This document shows, piece by piece, positions 30,721-39,057 of a DNA stretch of 64,000 bases (position 1 is the stretch's first letter; the number at the start of each line of letters is the position of its first letter). Position numbers and translations under genes: made by a program. The stretch spans positions 1 through 64,000 of the forward strand of contig NZ_JACSIT010000100.1 in NCBI RefSeq assembly GCF_014349155.1, given 5' to 3'. Source of the stretch: Neolewinella lacunae. Lineage in GTDB: Bacteria > Bacteroidota > Bacteroidia > Chitinophagales > Saprospiraceae. The notes beneath the pieces were generated by a model that made no database searches, had not been told where the DNA came from, and saw only the letters and a list, made by a program, of their open reading frames with translations.

Positions 30721-33363
30721 ATGTTCTCCAAAGCCAAAATACTACTCTTCCTTTTATTAGCCATTTCAAGCTTCGGTAACGCGCAAAGGATCATTTCAGG
30801 AAGTGTGCTGGAAACATCGGACGGACAACCGTTGGTAGGGGCCTTGGTGCAATTCCAGGCGGGCGAAAATGTTGCCGTTACGAATGAAAAGGGTTTCTTT
30901 TCCATCGAATCGGAAAAGGAGGAAGACGTACTCATCATCCGATACCTGGGCTATGAAGAAAGGCGCATACCGTTCACTGGGCAGTCCTCCACCCTCGGCG
31001 TTATTGAAATGGAACGCGCCAACACTACCCTGGACGAGATCATCGTGAGTGCATCCCCGAACAGTTTCAAAGGGAATTTCAAGGGCAGCAATTTCAGAAT
31101 TAATCCGGTTACCCTCAAAGATATTAATCCCTTGAGCACTGAGGAAGTGCTCCGCACGGTTCCGGGAGTAAATATTGTGGGAGATATGGGGCTATCCAAC
31201 CGCCCCAACATCAGCATTAGAGGTTCCTGGGGGCGGCGGTCCGAAAAGGTTTTGCTCATGGAGGATGGTTCTCCGCTGGCCCCGGCACCTTACATCGCGC
31301 CAGGGGTATACTACAATCCGGTAAGTGACCGCATCACGGCCATCGAGGTGTACAAAGGGGCCGATATGTTGCGCTTCGGGCCCAATAACATGTACGGAGC
31401 AATCAACTACATTACCGCCCTGCCCCCGCAGAAACCAGAACTAAGGGTAAAAATGGTCGGTGGCCAACGCAACTACCAAACGGGGCTGCTTTCCTACGGA
31501 GGGACCTGGAACAATCTCGGAGCCTTGGTGGAAGGAGTATATAAAAAGTTTGACGGATTTACCGAAAACTCCTCCGTGGAGGTGCTCAACCTAAACGCCA
31601 AAATATTCGCAAAGCTATCCGAAAACCAATCCCTCTACTTCAAGGTCAGTGGCCAATTCGAGGACAATCAAGCCTCTTTAAGTTCGCAAACCCCTTATAC
31701 TTTTGATACGGACCCCACCCAAAACCCACTGGATGCTGATCAGTTCGCCATGCGACGCTACGGTGTAGATATCATCCACCGGTGGCTGGCCAAAAAGAAT
31801 TTGAGTTTCACCTCCAAGGTATATGCTTCCGATTTCGAACGTGATTGGTGGCGACAGGTCACCGCGAAAGTGAAGGCCTCGGAGGTGAGAGACTACTTGG
31901 GCGAAGCCATTTTTAATGACCGCTACCGCTACCTGGAGGGTAGGTCTTTTGGTGATGAGGACTACGTGATTGTCGGCAGATTAAGAAACGGGCGGGAGAG
32001 TACCACCGATAGCCGTTGGACTTACACCGTTTCGGGCTTAAAGGAGACCATGGAATATGACTGGGACGCCTTTGGCGCGCAACAACACCTAGAAGTAGGC
32101 CTCAATCTCCACCAAGAAACCTACAAAGACTACATTTTAACGGCGGACAGTAGCCGTTGGGCAAGGCACGGGCGAACAACTACTGATTTATGGTACCGTC
32201 TTTGGTCCTCGAACGGGTTCATCAGAAATGAATTTAAGCTCGGGAAATGGGGCATTACCCCCATTATCCGAATGGAGTACGTTGATATGTACCGGCAGGA
32301 TTTGCTGGCGGTGGCTGCAAACCCCAACATCAACAGCAGCAAAGAAGGGCGGGAGCCCAATACTTATGCCCAGCTGCTGCCTGGGATTACGGTAGACTAC
32401 CGCACCAAAAATGGCGAGATTTTCGGCAGCTATTATCAGGGCATGATCGCACCTTCGAAAGTCTTTGGATTTTTGGTAGAGCAAGACGGAGTAATTACCA
32501 ATCCGCTGGCCGGACAAAGCATCAACATCGACCCAGAACTGAGTTGGAATAGGGAAATTGGCTGGCGGGGAAACCTATGGGACAACCGAATTGACGGACA
32601 ATTCACCTACTTCAACAATACCACCCGAAATTTTTACCTCGGCGGACGCAACGAAGTATTTCAAGAACTTGGCCGCATCAACGTGCAAGGATTGGAAGCT
32701 GCTTTTGGGGCCGAGCTATTTCACAAAAAGGACCATACCGTCAGCCTTATGGGGACGATCAATCTGATGCGGTCGAAAGTTTTGGAAGGTAGGTTGGTGG
32801 ATAATGACCTGTTCTCGCAGGTGATCCACAGCACCGCGACCCGCAATGAATACCTCGCTAAAGTAAACGCCAACCGCAGCGCCATAGACGTATTCGTAGA
32901 TGACGGTTTTGGAGGGGAAACCCTTTTCACTGAGGAAACCATTGATGCCGCAGACTTCCCCCGGATCACCAAAAGCGTCCTTACATTCGGTCCTGATGGT
33001 ATCAGGGATGCAGAAGCTCCTTACACGCCGAAATTGAACGCAAGTGTTGGCCTGAACTATGATTACCAACAACTTTCCGTCGGTTTCAGTGGGCACTTCG
33101 TAAGTGCGCAATTCACCGAATTCCATAATTTCAACAGTGAATCAGCCGATGGAGCCATAGGTAAATTACCGGCCTTTTACTCCGTAGATGCCTTTGCAAA
33201 CTATAACTTTACCCTCGGGAACAACGTAAAAATGACCGCTTTCCTCAACGGCAAAAACGTCACGAACGAGATCTACCGCGCCTCTCGCCTCAACCGCGCC
33301 ACTTCCGGCCTGTTCGGCGGTGGGTTCCGGCAAATCATCATGGGCGTAAACTTGAAGATTTGA
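30721..33363 (+). CDS. FecA-like TonB-dependent receptor with carboxypeptidase-like N-domain
   Basis: An 880-residue outer-membrane receptor. Signal peptide to about 21 (ISSFGNAQ); carboxypeptidase-D-regulatory-like domain about 22-105 (IISGSVLETSDGQPLVGALV); plug about 125-235 (EEVLRTVPGVNIVGDMGLS, MEDGSPLAPAPYIAPGVYY, IEVYKGADMLRFGPNNMYGA); then a 22-strand-type barrel to the C-terminus (GGGFRQIIMGVNLKI). The PAPYIAPGVYYNP block is typical of ferric-citrate/siderophore receptors. It lacks an STN signalling domain, so it is not expected to drive a sigma factor itself. GC content is visibly lower than in core genes. The ligand is unknown; an iron chelate is the first guess. Confidence 0.9.
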   Translation: MFSKAKILLFLLLAISSFGNAQRIISGSVLETSDGQPLVGALVQFQAGENVAVTNEKGFFSIESEKEEDVLIIRYLGYEERRIPFTGQSSTLGVIEMERANTTLDEIIVSASPNSFKGNFKGSNFRINPVTLKDINPLSTEEVLRTVPGVNIVGDMGLSNRPNISIRGSWGRRSEKVLLMEDGSPLAPAPYIAPGVYYNPVSDRITAIEVYKGADMLRFGPNNMYGAINYITALPPQKPELRVKMVGGQRNYQTGLLSYGGTWNNLGALVEGVYKKFDGFTENSSVEVLNLNAKIFAKLSENQSLYFKVSGQFEDNQASLSSQTPYTFDTDPTQNPLDADQFAMRRYGVDIIHRWLAKKNLSFTSKVYASDFERDWWRQVTAKVKASEVRDYLGEAIFNDRYRYLEGRSFGDEDYVIVGRLRNGRESTTDSRWTYTVSGLKETMEYDWDAFGAQQHLEVGLNLHQETYKDYILTADSSRWARHGRTTTDLWYRLWSSNGFIRNEFKLGKWGITPIIRMEYVDMYRQDLLAVAANPNINSSKEGREPNTYAQLLPGITVDYRTKNGEIFGSYYQGMIAPSKVFGFLVEQDGVITNPLAGQSINIDPELSWNREIGWRGNLWDNRIDGQFTYFNNTTRNFYLGGRNEVFQELGRINVQGLEAAFGAELFHKKDHTVSLMGTINLMRSKVLEGRLVDNDLFSQVIHSTATRNEYLAKVNANRSAIDVFVDDGFGGETLFTEETIDAADFPRITKSVLTFGPDGIRDAEAPYTPKLNASVGLNYDYQQLSVGFSGHFVSAQFTEFHNFNSESADGAIGKLPAFYSVDAFANYNFTLGNNVKMTAFLNGKNVTNEIYRASRLNRATSGLFGGGFRQIIMGVNLKI

Positions 33364-33412
33364 CGCCCACAGCAAAGCAATTTTTGGCCCAAAGTTTTAC
33401 CACCAAGCTACC

Positions 33413-33829
33413 ATGCAAGCTACCAAAATCACCATCCAAACCACCGTTTCTGCCGATCCCCAGAAAGCCTGGGCTTACTATACCGAGCCGGAACACATCA
33501 CGCAGTGGAACTTTGCCTCCGACGACTGGCAATGCCCCAGCGCCTCCAACGACCTGCGCCCGGGCGGAACCTACCGCGCCAGAATGGAAGCCAAAGACGG
33601 CAGCTTCGCTTTCGACTTCGAGGCCACCTACCTGGAAGTAGAACCGGGCAAACACTTCCGCTACGTCCTGGGCGAGGATAGAATGGTGGATGTCGATTTC
33701 CGGGGCCAAGGCCAGCAAACGGAAGTCACCGTTGCCTTCGACGCTGAAACCGAAAATCCCGTCGATATGCAACGAGAAGGCTGGCAAGCCATCCTGAACA
33801 ATTACAAGAATTACACGGAAAGTCACTAA
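33413..33829 (+). CDS. SRPBCC/AHSA1-type domain protein
   Basis: A 138-residue single-domain protein of the START-like fold. The N-terminal strand and helix ITIQTTVSADPQKAWAYYTEPEHITQW, the PGGTYRARMEAKDGSFAFDF strand pair and the C-terminal helix (GWQAILNNYKNYTESH) match activator-of-Hsp90-homology-like proteins. Such proteins bind hydrophobic ligands in a cavity; the ligand is unknown. The DUF2200 gene starts 2 bp after its stop. Confidence 0.85.
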   Translation: MQATKITIQTTVSADPQKAWAYYTEPEHITQWNFASDDWQCPSASNDLRPGGTYRARMEAKDGSFAFDFEATYLEVEPGKHFRYVLGEDRMVDVDFRGQGQQTEVTVAFDAETENPVDMQREGWQAILNNYKNYTESH

Positions 33830-33831
33830 CC

Positions 33832-34197
33832 ATGCAACCATCTCCTGAACACCAGGCCAAGATTGCCAGGCTCACCGTCGCCTCCGTCTTTCCGCATTAC
33901 GTGACCAAGGTAGAACGCAAGGGCCGCACCAAAGCCGAATTGCTCCAGGTAATTGAATGGCTCACCGGATTTACCGACCCGGAGCTGGAGAAACACCTTG
34001 CGGAAAAGTCCACTTTTGCCACTTTCTTTGCCCAGGCCACGCTCAATGCCAACGCCCACCTCATCACCGGCGTTATTTGCGGCTACCGCGTGGAAGAAAT
34101 CGAAGACCCCCTGACCCAGCAGGTGCGCTACCTCGATAAGCTGGTGGATGAGTTGGCCAAAGGCCGCAAAATGGACAAGATTTTGCGCACCGCTTAA
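33832..34197 (+). CDS. DUF2200-family protein
   Basis: A 121-residue cytoplasmic protein. KIARLTVASVFPHYVTKVERKGRTKAEL and ICGYRVEEIEDPLTQQVRYLDKLVDELAKG are the conserved blocks of DUF2200. No catalytic motif is evident and the function is unknown. Two bases separate it from the SRPBCC gene, so they are co-expressed; the TrpF-like gene follows after 24 bp. Confidence 0.85.
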   Translation: MQPSPEHQAKIARLTVASVFPHYVTKVERKGRTKAELLQVIEWLTGFTDPELEKHLAEKSTFATFFAQATLNANAHLITGVICGYRVEEIEDPLTQQVRYLDKLVDELAKGRKMDKILRTA

Positions 34198-34221
34198 CGG
34201 ATCGCCAACTTCTCAGTATCT

Positions 34222-34872
34222 ATGACACGTCCCAGAGTAAAAATTTGCTGCATCAGCAGTGTGGAAGAGGCCAAGATAGCCATTGACCACGGCGCTGCCG
34301 CATTGGGCCTGGTGGGCCACATGCCCAGCGGACCCGGCGTGATCGGGGATGAGCTGATTTACCAGATTGCCCAGACCGTCCCGCCGCCCATCGCTACCTT
34401 TTTGCTGACCAGCGAGACCAAGCCCCAGGACATTATCGCACACTACCAGAAAGTGCAAACCACCACCATCCAAATCGTCGATGCCCTCGAACAACGCGAA
34501 TACCAAATGCTGCGCGACGAACTGCCCCACGTAAAATTGGTGCAAGTCATCCACGTCATCGACGAAGGCTCCGTACGGGAAGCCGTAGAAGTTTCCCGCT
34601 TCGTCGACGCAATTTTACTGGACAGCGGCAACCCGAACCTGGCGATAAAAGAACTGGGCGGGACGGGCCGGACCCACAATTGGGCATTAAGCAAGGAAAT
34701 CCGCAAAGCCATCGCCATCCCGCTCTTCCTAGCTGGCGGACTCAATAAAGACAACGTCCGGCAGGCCATCGAAACGGTAGAACCCTTCGGCCTCGACCTC
34801 TGCAGCAGCGTCAGGACCGACGGAAGGCTCGACCCCCAGAAACTCGGCGCCTTCTTTGCTGCTATGGGCTGA
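34222..34872 (+). CDS. TrpF-like (phosphoribosylanthranilate isomerase family) paralogue
   Basis: A 216-residue TIM-barrel protein related to TrpF. The catalytic Cys (VKICCIS) and Asp (DAILLDSG) positions are retained, and LAGGLNKDNVRQAI and DLCSSVRTDG form the phosphate-binding end. However, the loop that reads KRSPR in the true TrpF (35064-35717) is MPSGPGV here, lacking the Arg that binds the substrate carboxylate. With a canonical trpF 200 bp away, this one probably acts on another substrate. It is on the opposite strand to the trp operon and grouped with DUF2200 and SRPBCC. Confidence 0.75.
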   Translation: MTRPRVKICCISSVEEAKIAIDHGAAALGLVGHMPSGPGVIGDELIYQIAQTVPPPIATFLLTSETKPQDIIAHYQKVQTTTIQIVDALEQREYQMLRDELPHVKLVQVIHVIDEGSVREAVEVSRFVDAILLDSGNPNLAIKELGGTGRTHNWALSKEIRKAIAIPLFLAGGLNKDNVRQAIETVEPFGLDLCSSVRTDGRLDPQKLGAFFAAMG

Positions 34873-35063
34873 TTTTTGGCTTCGCTTTTCGGTCCTAGCA
34901 ACCGCAACGACGTCGTAAACGCGTTGCTTAAAACGCAGCATCAAACAGGGTTAAGTTTTGCGCTTTACCGAACACTGAAATGCTAGAGTCTTGAAAAACT
35001 ACGGCCCAGTTCAGCGAAAAAACTCCACGCAATACTCCATGCAACTCCATGGGCTAAAGAGCC

Positions 35064-35717
35064 TTACCGCAACGCTTCCACAAACGCCGCCAACTGGCTC
35101 ACGTCTTTCACCCCGGGAGCGGATTCAAAACGGCTGTTCACATCCACCCCCGCCAGCTGGGGATGCTGGAGGGCCCGCACGGCGGCGGCGTCCTCCGGGC
35201 CAATTCCTCCGCTGAGCAGGAAGGGCACCGGGTGTTGGTAGGCGGCCAGCCGTTCCCAATCCCACTTCTGCCCCGTCCCGCCGGCTTCGGGGTGGCCTCC
35301 CGTGTCAAAAACGAAGAGCGGACAGGAATCGACGTACTCCCCCGTGTCCCGGAAGTTGAAGTCGGCCGCGACGGAAAAGGCCTTGATGATCTTGGCTTTG
35401 CGCAGGGTGCTGACGGACCAGAGCAGTTTCAATTCCCGGCAGTAGCCCGGACTTTCGTTGCCGTGGAGTTGTACGTAATCGAGCTGGTAATCGTGGACGA
35501 CGTTGAGGATATAATCAAGTTCGGCATTGACGAACACCCCGACCTTTGCCGTGCTCTCGAAGGGCTGAGGGTTGTTTTCCATCCACCGCATCAACTCGGC
35601 CGAGGCGGCGTGCCGGGGCGAGCGCTTGTGGAAGATGAAGCCCGCAAAATCGATGCCGAGGCCCAGCACTTCGGTGATGTTCTCCGGTTGGCGCAGGCCA
35701 CATACCTTGATTTTCAT
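35064..35717 (-). CDS. trpF: Phosphoribosylanthranilate isomerase
   Basis: A 217-residue TIM barrel catalysing the Amadori rearrangement of phosphoribosylanthranilate in tryptophan synthesis. Catalytic Cys in IKVCGLRQPEN, substrate-binding KRSPRHA, catalytic Asp in FVFDTGG, phosphate-binding LLSGGIGPEDA and GVDVNSRFE are all intact. It is the third gene of a trpD-trpC-trpF unit, separated from trpC by 181 bp containing a composite repeat. A weak TACCTTTA element (35743-35750, minus strand) suggests it may also have its own promoter. Confidence 0.95.
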   Translation of the reverse strand: MKIKVCGLRQPENITEVLGLGIDFAGFIFHKRSPRHAASAELMRWMENNPQPFESTAKVGVFVNAELDYILNVVHDYQLDYVQLHGNESPGYCRELKLLWSVSTLRKAKIIKAFSVAADFNFRDTGEYVDSCPLFVFDTGGHPEAGGTGQKWDWERLAAYQHPVPFLLSGGIGPEDAAAVRALQHPQLAGVDVNSRFESAPGVKDVSQLAAFVEALR

Positions 35718-35831
35718 GCTGTGTAGTTTTTGGGTCGTTGGGATAAAGGTAGGGGTTTAAGCCCGATGGCGTTGCGGAATCGTTGGGTCTTTCCCCGCCG
35801 CTGCGCAGCCCCTTCCTCGCTCCTCGTCCTG

Positions 35832-35876
35832 ACTCCCCCCTTCGGGGGGCCGGGGGGGAGCACCTGCGGCCGCGCC
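35832..35876 (+). repeat. Composite repeat, one unit plus 17-mer, between trpC and trpF
   Basis: CTCCCCCCTTCGGGGGG, a GGGGGGGAG tract and GCACCTGCGGCCGCGCC (35860-35876). It lies antisense to the trp transcript. The C-tract/TTCG/G-tract order would give an exceptionally stable UUCG-capped hairpin in plus-strand RNA. Confidence 0.9.
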
Positions 35877-35898
35877 CTACACCCCGCCTGCCTTTTCC

Positions 35899-36717
35899 TC
35901 AGGCAATCGCCCCGTCGTAAAGGTCTTCGATCGTGCGGACTTGCCCGACAAAATCGGCCAGGGCCCGGCCCGCGTCGGCTTCGCGCATGAAGTAGGTGCC
36001 GATGAGGAAGCCGCGGTACCCGGCGCGGCGCAGGCGGGCGATGGCCTGGGGGTCTTCGATGCCGCTTTCGCTGATGCGGGGGATGCCGGGCGGCAGCAGT
36101 TCGGCCAGGCGGATGCTGTTGTGGATGCTGACGCTGAAATCTTTCAGGTTGCGGTTGTTGACGCCGACGATATCGACCTCGGGGCTCAGGCGGCCGACCT
36201 CTTCTTCGTTGTGTACTTCGCAGAGCACTTCCAGGCCCAGGCTGTGGGCCTCGGCGGTGTAATCGGCAATCTGCGCGGCCGAAAGGGAGGCGGCGATGAG
36301 CAAGACCACGTCTCCGCCCATCGCGCGGGCTTCGTGGAGTTGGTAGGGGTCCACGACGAAATCTTTGCGGATCAGGGGGAGGTCCACACTCCGGCGCACG
36401 GCGGCAAAATCAGTGGGGAGGGCGCCGAAAAATGCGCCGTCGGTTAGGCAACTGATGCCGGCCGCGCCCGCCCCAGCGTAACCTTGGGCGATGGCGGCGG
36501 GGTCGGCGGCCAGGTTGATGTCGTTTTGGCTGGGCGATTTGCGCTTAAACTCGGCAATGATGCCGTAGTCCGTGCTGTCGCGCAGGGCGGCCACCAGGCT
36601 CCGGCGGGGCGCGGCGTAGTCGGCACTATCGCGCAGCGCACTCAGGGGCGTCTGCTCGCGGCGCAGGGCCACCTCGGCCATTTTGTGGGCGTTGATGCGG
36701 TCGAGAATGGTTTCCAT
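35899..36717 (-). CDS. trpC: Indole-3-glycerol-phosphate synthase
   Basis: A 272-residue TIM barrel that closes the indole ring in tryptophan synthesis. Seen: EFKRKSPSQNDIN (catalytic Lys), ISCLTDGAFFGA, LIRKDFVVDPYQL (second Lys), LCEVHNEEEV, GVNNRNLKDF and ISESGIEDPQA, covering the conserved active-site strands. The start METILDRINAHK was chosen; the open frame upstream only translates the repeat array and has no trpC similarity. It ends 181 bp before trpF. Confidence 0.95.
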   Translation of the reverse strand: METILDRINAHKMAEVALRREQTPLSALRDSADYAAPRRSLVAALRDSTDYGIIAEFKRKSPSQNDINLAADPAAIAQGYAGAGAAGISCLTDGAFFGALPTDFAAVRRSVDLPLIRKDFVVDPYQLHEARAMGGDVVLLIAASLSAAQIADYTAEAHSLGLEVLCEVHNEEEVGRLSPEVDIVGVNNRNLKDFSVSIHNSIRLAELLPPGIPRISESGIEDPQAIARLRRAGYRGFLIGTYFMREADAGRALADFVGQVRTIEDLYDGAIA

Positions 36718-36744
36718 AAGTAAGCAATTTTGGTGGCGGATGCG

Positions 36745-36890
36745 GGCGCGGCCGCAGGTGCTCCCCCCCGACCCCCGAAGGGGGGAGTTGGTTGGCCCCC
36801 CAACCCCCAAAGGGGGAGAGCAAGGCCCCCCCAACCCCCAGAGGGGGAGAGCAAGGCCCCCCCAACCCCCAGAGGGGGAGAAGAGCAAGG
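36745..36890 (-). repeat. Four G-tract units plus 17-mer core in the trpD-trpC gap
   Basis: Read on the transcript strand: three units of about 34 nt (CTTGCTCTCCCCCTNTGGGGG plus TTGGGGGGG), then a CTCCCCCCTTCGGGGG-TCGGGGGGG unit and GCACCTGCGGCCGCGCC (36745-36761), ending 27 bp before trpC. Each unit gives one hairpin and two long G-tracts, so G-quadruplex folding is also possible. Confidence 0.9.
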
Positions 36891-37880
36891 TTAGTTAATT
36901 AGTCGATTGAGTACCCCCAGGGCCCGGCCACTGCTGAGGCTCTCGGCCGCCTCCGCTACGCAGTCGGGCAAGCTGCGATCGGGGTGGATGGTGTGGATGG
37001 CGAGGCCAGCGTTGGCGCAAACGACGTCGCGCTGCGCCGGGGTAGCCGCGTTGTTCAACACCGCCAAAAAGATGGCTTTGCCGTCTTCGGCCGTTTCTCC
37101 GCCGTGCAGATCCTCCGTCGTCAGCGCGGGTAAGCCGAAGTCCTGGGGATGGAGCAGGCGCTGCCGCTCGCGACTCCGCACACTTGCCGCGCCCGTCAGG
37201 CTGATCTCGTCGTAGCCATCGAGGGCGTGAACGATGCTGAACTCCCGCCCCGTTTCGTCTTGCAAGAGGTAGTCGTAGATGCGCGCCACCTGCCGGTCGT
37301 AAGTGCCAAAAACCTGGTACTTCGGCCGGGCCGGGTTGAGCAGCGGGCCCAGGAGGTTGAAGAAGGTCCGCACGCCGAGCGACTTGCGGATGGGCACCAC
37401 ATTTTTCATCGCCGGGTGAAACAGCGGCGCGTGGAAGAAGCAAATGCCGGTCCGGTCGAGGGTGCGCAGTAGGGTATCCTGGTCGTTGGTGAAGGTGTAG
37501 CCCAGGGCTTGCAGGACGTCGCTGCTGCCCACGTTGCTGCTCACGCCGTAGCTGCCGTGTTTCGTCACGGGGTAGCCTGCGCCGGCCACGACGACGCTGG
37601 CCAGGGTGCTGATGTTGAAGGTGTTTTTGCCATCGCCGCCGGTGCCGACAATGTCGATCGTCTCCCGGCCGCCGAGGTCAATGGGGTGGGCCAGTTCGAG
37701 CATCGCATCGCGAAAGCCCTGGATCTCCGAAAGCACCGCCGGCCGCATGTTGACCGCCGAAACCACGGCGGCAATTTCGATGTCCGTCGCCCGCCCATTG
37801 CCGATGCGCGAGAGCGTTTCATAGGCCGCATCCCGGGAAAGTGGCTCCTGGGCGTATAGCTGGTGGAGTTGGTTTTTCAT
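36891..37880 (-). CDS. trpD: Anthranilate phosphoribosyltransferase
   Basis: A 329-residue enzyme transferring phosphoribose from PRPP to anthranilate. PRPP-binding GTGGDGKNTFNISTL, KHGSYGVSSNVGSSDVLQALG, and the substrate block FFHAPLFHPAMKNVVPIRKSLGVRTFFNLLGPLLNP are present. Stand-alone, not fused to TrpG. The start at 37880 (MKNQLHQLYAQEP) fits family length; 33 extra upstream codons are proline-rich and unlike the family. It heads the D-C-F unit; trpE, trpG, trpA and trpB are not in the window. A possible TATCTTCG element is at 37886-37893. Confidence 0.95.
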   Translation of the reverse strand: MKNQLHQLYAQEPLSRDAAYETLSRIGNGRATDIEIAAVVSAVNMRPAVLSEIQGFRDAMLELAHPIDLGGRETIDIVGTGGDGKNTFNISTLASVVVAGAGYPVTKHGSYGVSSNVGSSDVLQALGYTFTNDQDTLLRTLDRTGICFFHAPLFHPAMKNVVPIRKSLGVRTFFNLLGPLLNPARPKYQVFGTYDRQVARIYDYLLQDETGREFSIVHALDGYDEISLTGAASVRSRERQRLLHPQDFGLPALTTEDLHGGETAEDGKAIFLAVLNNAATPAQRDVVCANAGLAIHTIHPDRSLPDCVAEAAESLSSGRALGVLNRLIN

Positions 37881-38045
37881 GGGGGCGAAGATAGGGGTTG
37901 GCGAGGGGATCGGCTGAAGGGGCGGTTCAGCTTGTGGGAGAGTCATTGGGGCGGGCATCTGAACGAAGGATTTCCTCAATGCACGAAAATCTTGACGGAT
38001 TTACGACTACAAAATGGGCATTCTATTGCTAAAATTGTTCTGCAA

Positions 38046-38714
38046 CTATGGTATTTGTACCCAATTCTTCCCGCAATAGTCAAAAGCGACTATGCCCTTA
38101 TTGTGCCCTAAATAAATACCGTAGGGATATGGTAAAGTTCCAACGGAGAACAGGTTGGAATGGGCATGCCCAAATTTCGTGATTGAAAAGCCGCTTTCGT
38201 ACACGTTTGGGGTTCCATCAGTGAACTGTAGGTACCTGGATTCTCTTAAGGTATCGCACCCGATAAATATCAATTCTACGTCAAGGACATCCATTCCAGT
38301 GGCGGTATCGGGAGGAATTATGCCCGATGAGGGTACAAATAAAGGGTTCCAACTATACATGTTTAAATTAATCTTGTCACCTTGAGAAGATAGGTAACTT
38401 TTAGCTTGCCGCTGACGATAATAAATTCCAGTAGCTTGTTTCCCATTATCACACTGGTATCTGTTCCTACCCTGGTCCAATTTTTCAAATCCTTCGAAGG
38501 ACTCTATTTCGTTGAATGAGATGGTGTTTCCATCAACGTCTGAAAAGACGAGTTCACTAGGCTCGAAAATATCCAGAATCTGCAAAGCAGAAGGGTTGAA
38601 GTCGAGATCTGGGCTAACTTTTACTTCTTTGGGGCAGTCATCACAACCAGTTGACCCAAGTACAATTAGGACTGATGCAATGGGGCCTAAAAATGAAGTT
38701 AACTTTGTTCTCAT
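38046..38714 (-). CDS. Lipoprotein of unknown function, low-GC
   Basis: A 222-residue protein with a lipoprotein signal (SVLIVLGSTGCDDC, lipid Cys near 24). The mature part has no motif I recognise; it contains several cysteines (CDDC, QCDNG, GCDTL, DYCGKN) that could form disulfides. Base composition is far more AT-rich than the flanking trp and barrel genes, suggesting horizontal acquisition. It stands alone between trpD (upstream on the same strand) and a repeat-bearing gap. Probably surface- or periplasm-exposed. Confidence 0.65.
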   Translation of the reverse strand: MRTKLTSFLGPIASVLIVLGSTGCDDCPKEVKVSPDLDFNPSALQILDIFEPSELVFSDVDGNTISFNEIESFEGFEKLDQGRNRYQCDNGKQATGIYYRQRQAKSYLSSQGDKINLNMYSWNPLFVPSSGIIPPDTATGMDVLDVELIFIGCDTLRESRYLQFTDGTPNVYESGFSITKFGHAHSNLFSVGTLPYPYGIYLGHNKGIVAFDYCGKNWVQIP

Positions 38715-39057
38715 GGAGTTTATCGAATTAATACGGATTCTATGGGTTCATCTCAAGGCCATTATCCTCCTCGGTATCCCGTGAAGATAGAGTTAAGTAA
38801 GGTAGGAGGTCAGTGAAAATGTTTAGTAAAGGTATGTCTTATTTATTCATTGACATGCCCGAAATTAAAAGTATTGCTGAAGAATCGAACGCATACGCAG
38901 CTAAGCGTTGCCACCTGAGCAGTGATGAGGCTCGCCAAAGATTCTTTAGGCACCTAAGAAAGCCTAATCCCTCCCCCCGCTCCAAAGGAATTCCCCGGCA
39001 CCTGCGGCCGCGCCCCTTTAATCCTTTCCCCCTTTAATCCCTTCGCCCTTTAATCCC
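38715..39057. other. 343-bp AT-rich gap ending in repeats
   Basis: A 74-codon frame at 38813-39037 runs into repeat DNA and looks unconvincing. The right end carries a perfect 17-mer core (38998-39014) followed by three CCCTTTAATCCCTT-type pyrimidine repeats, directly after the end of the barrel gene. Confidence 0.55.

Noticed and set aside
38813-39037. 74-codon plus-strand frame
   Set aside because: Its C-terminal half is translated from the 17-mer core and pyrimidine repeats; no family similarity.
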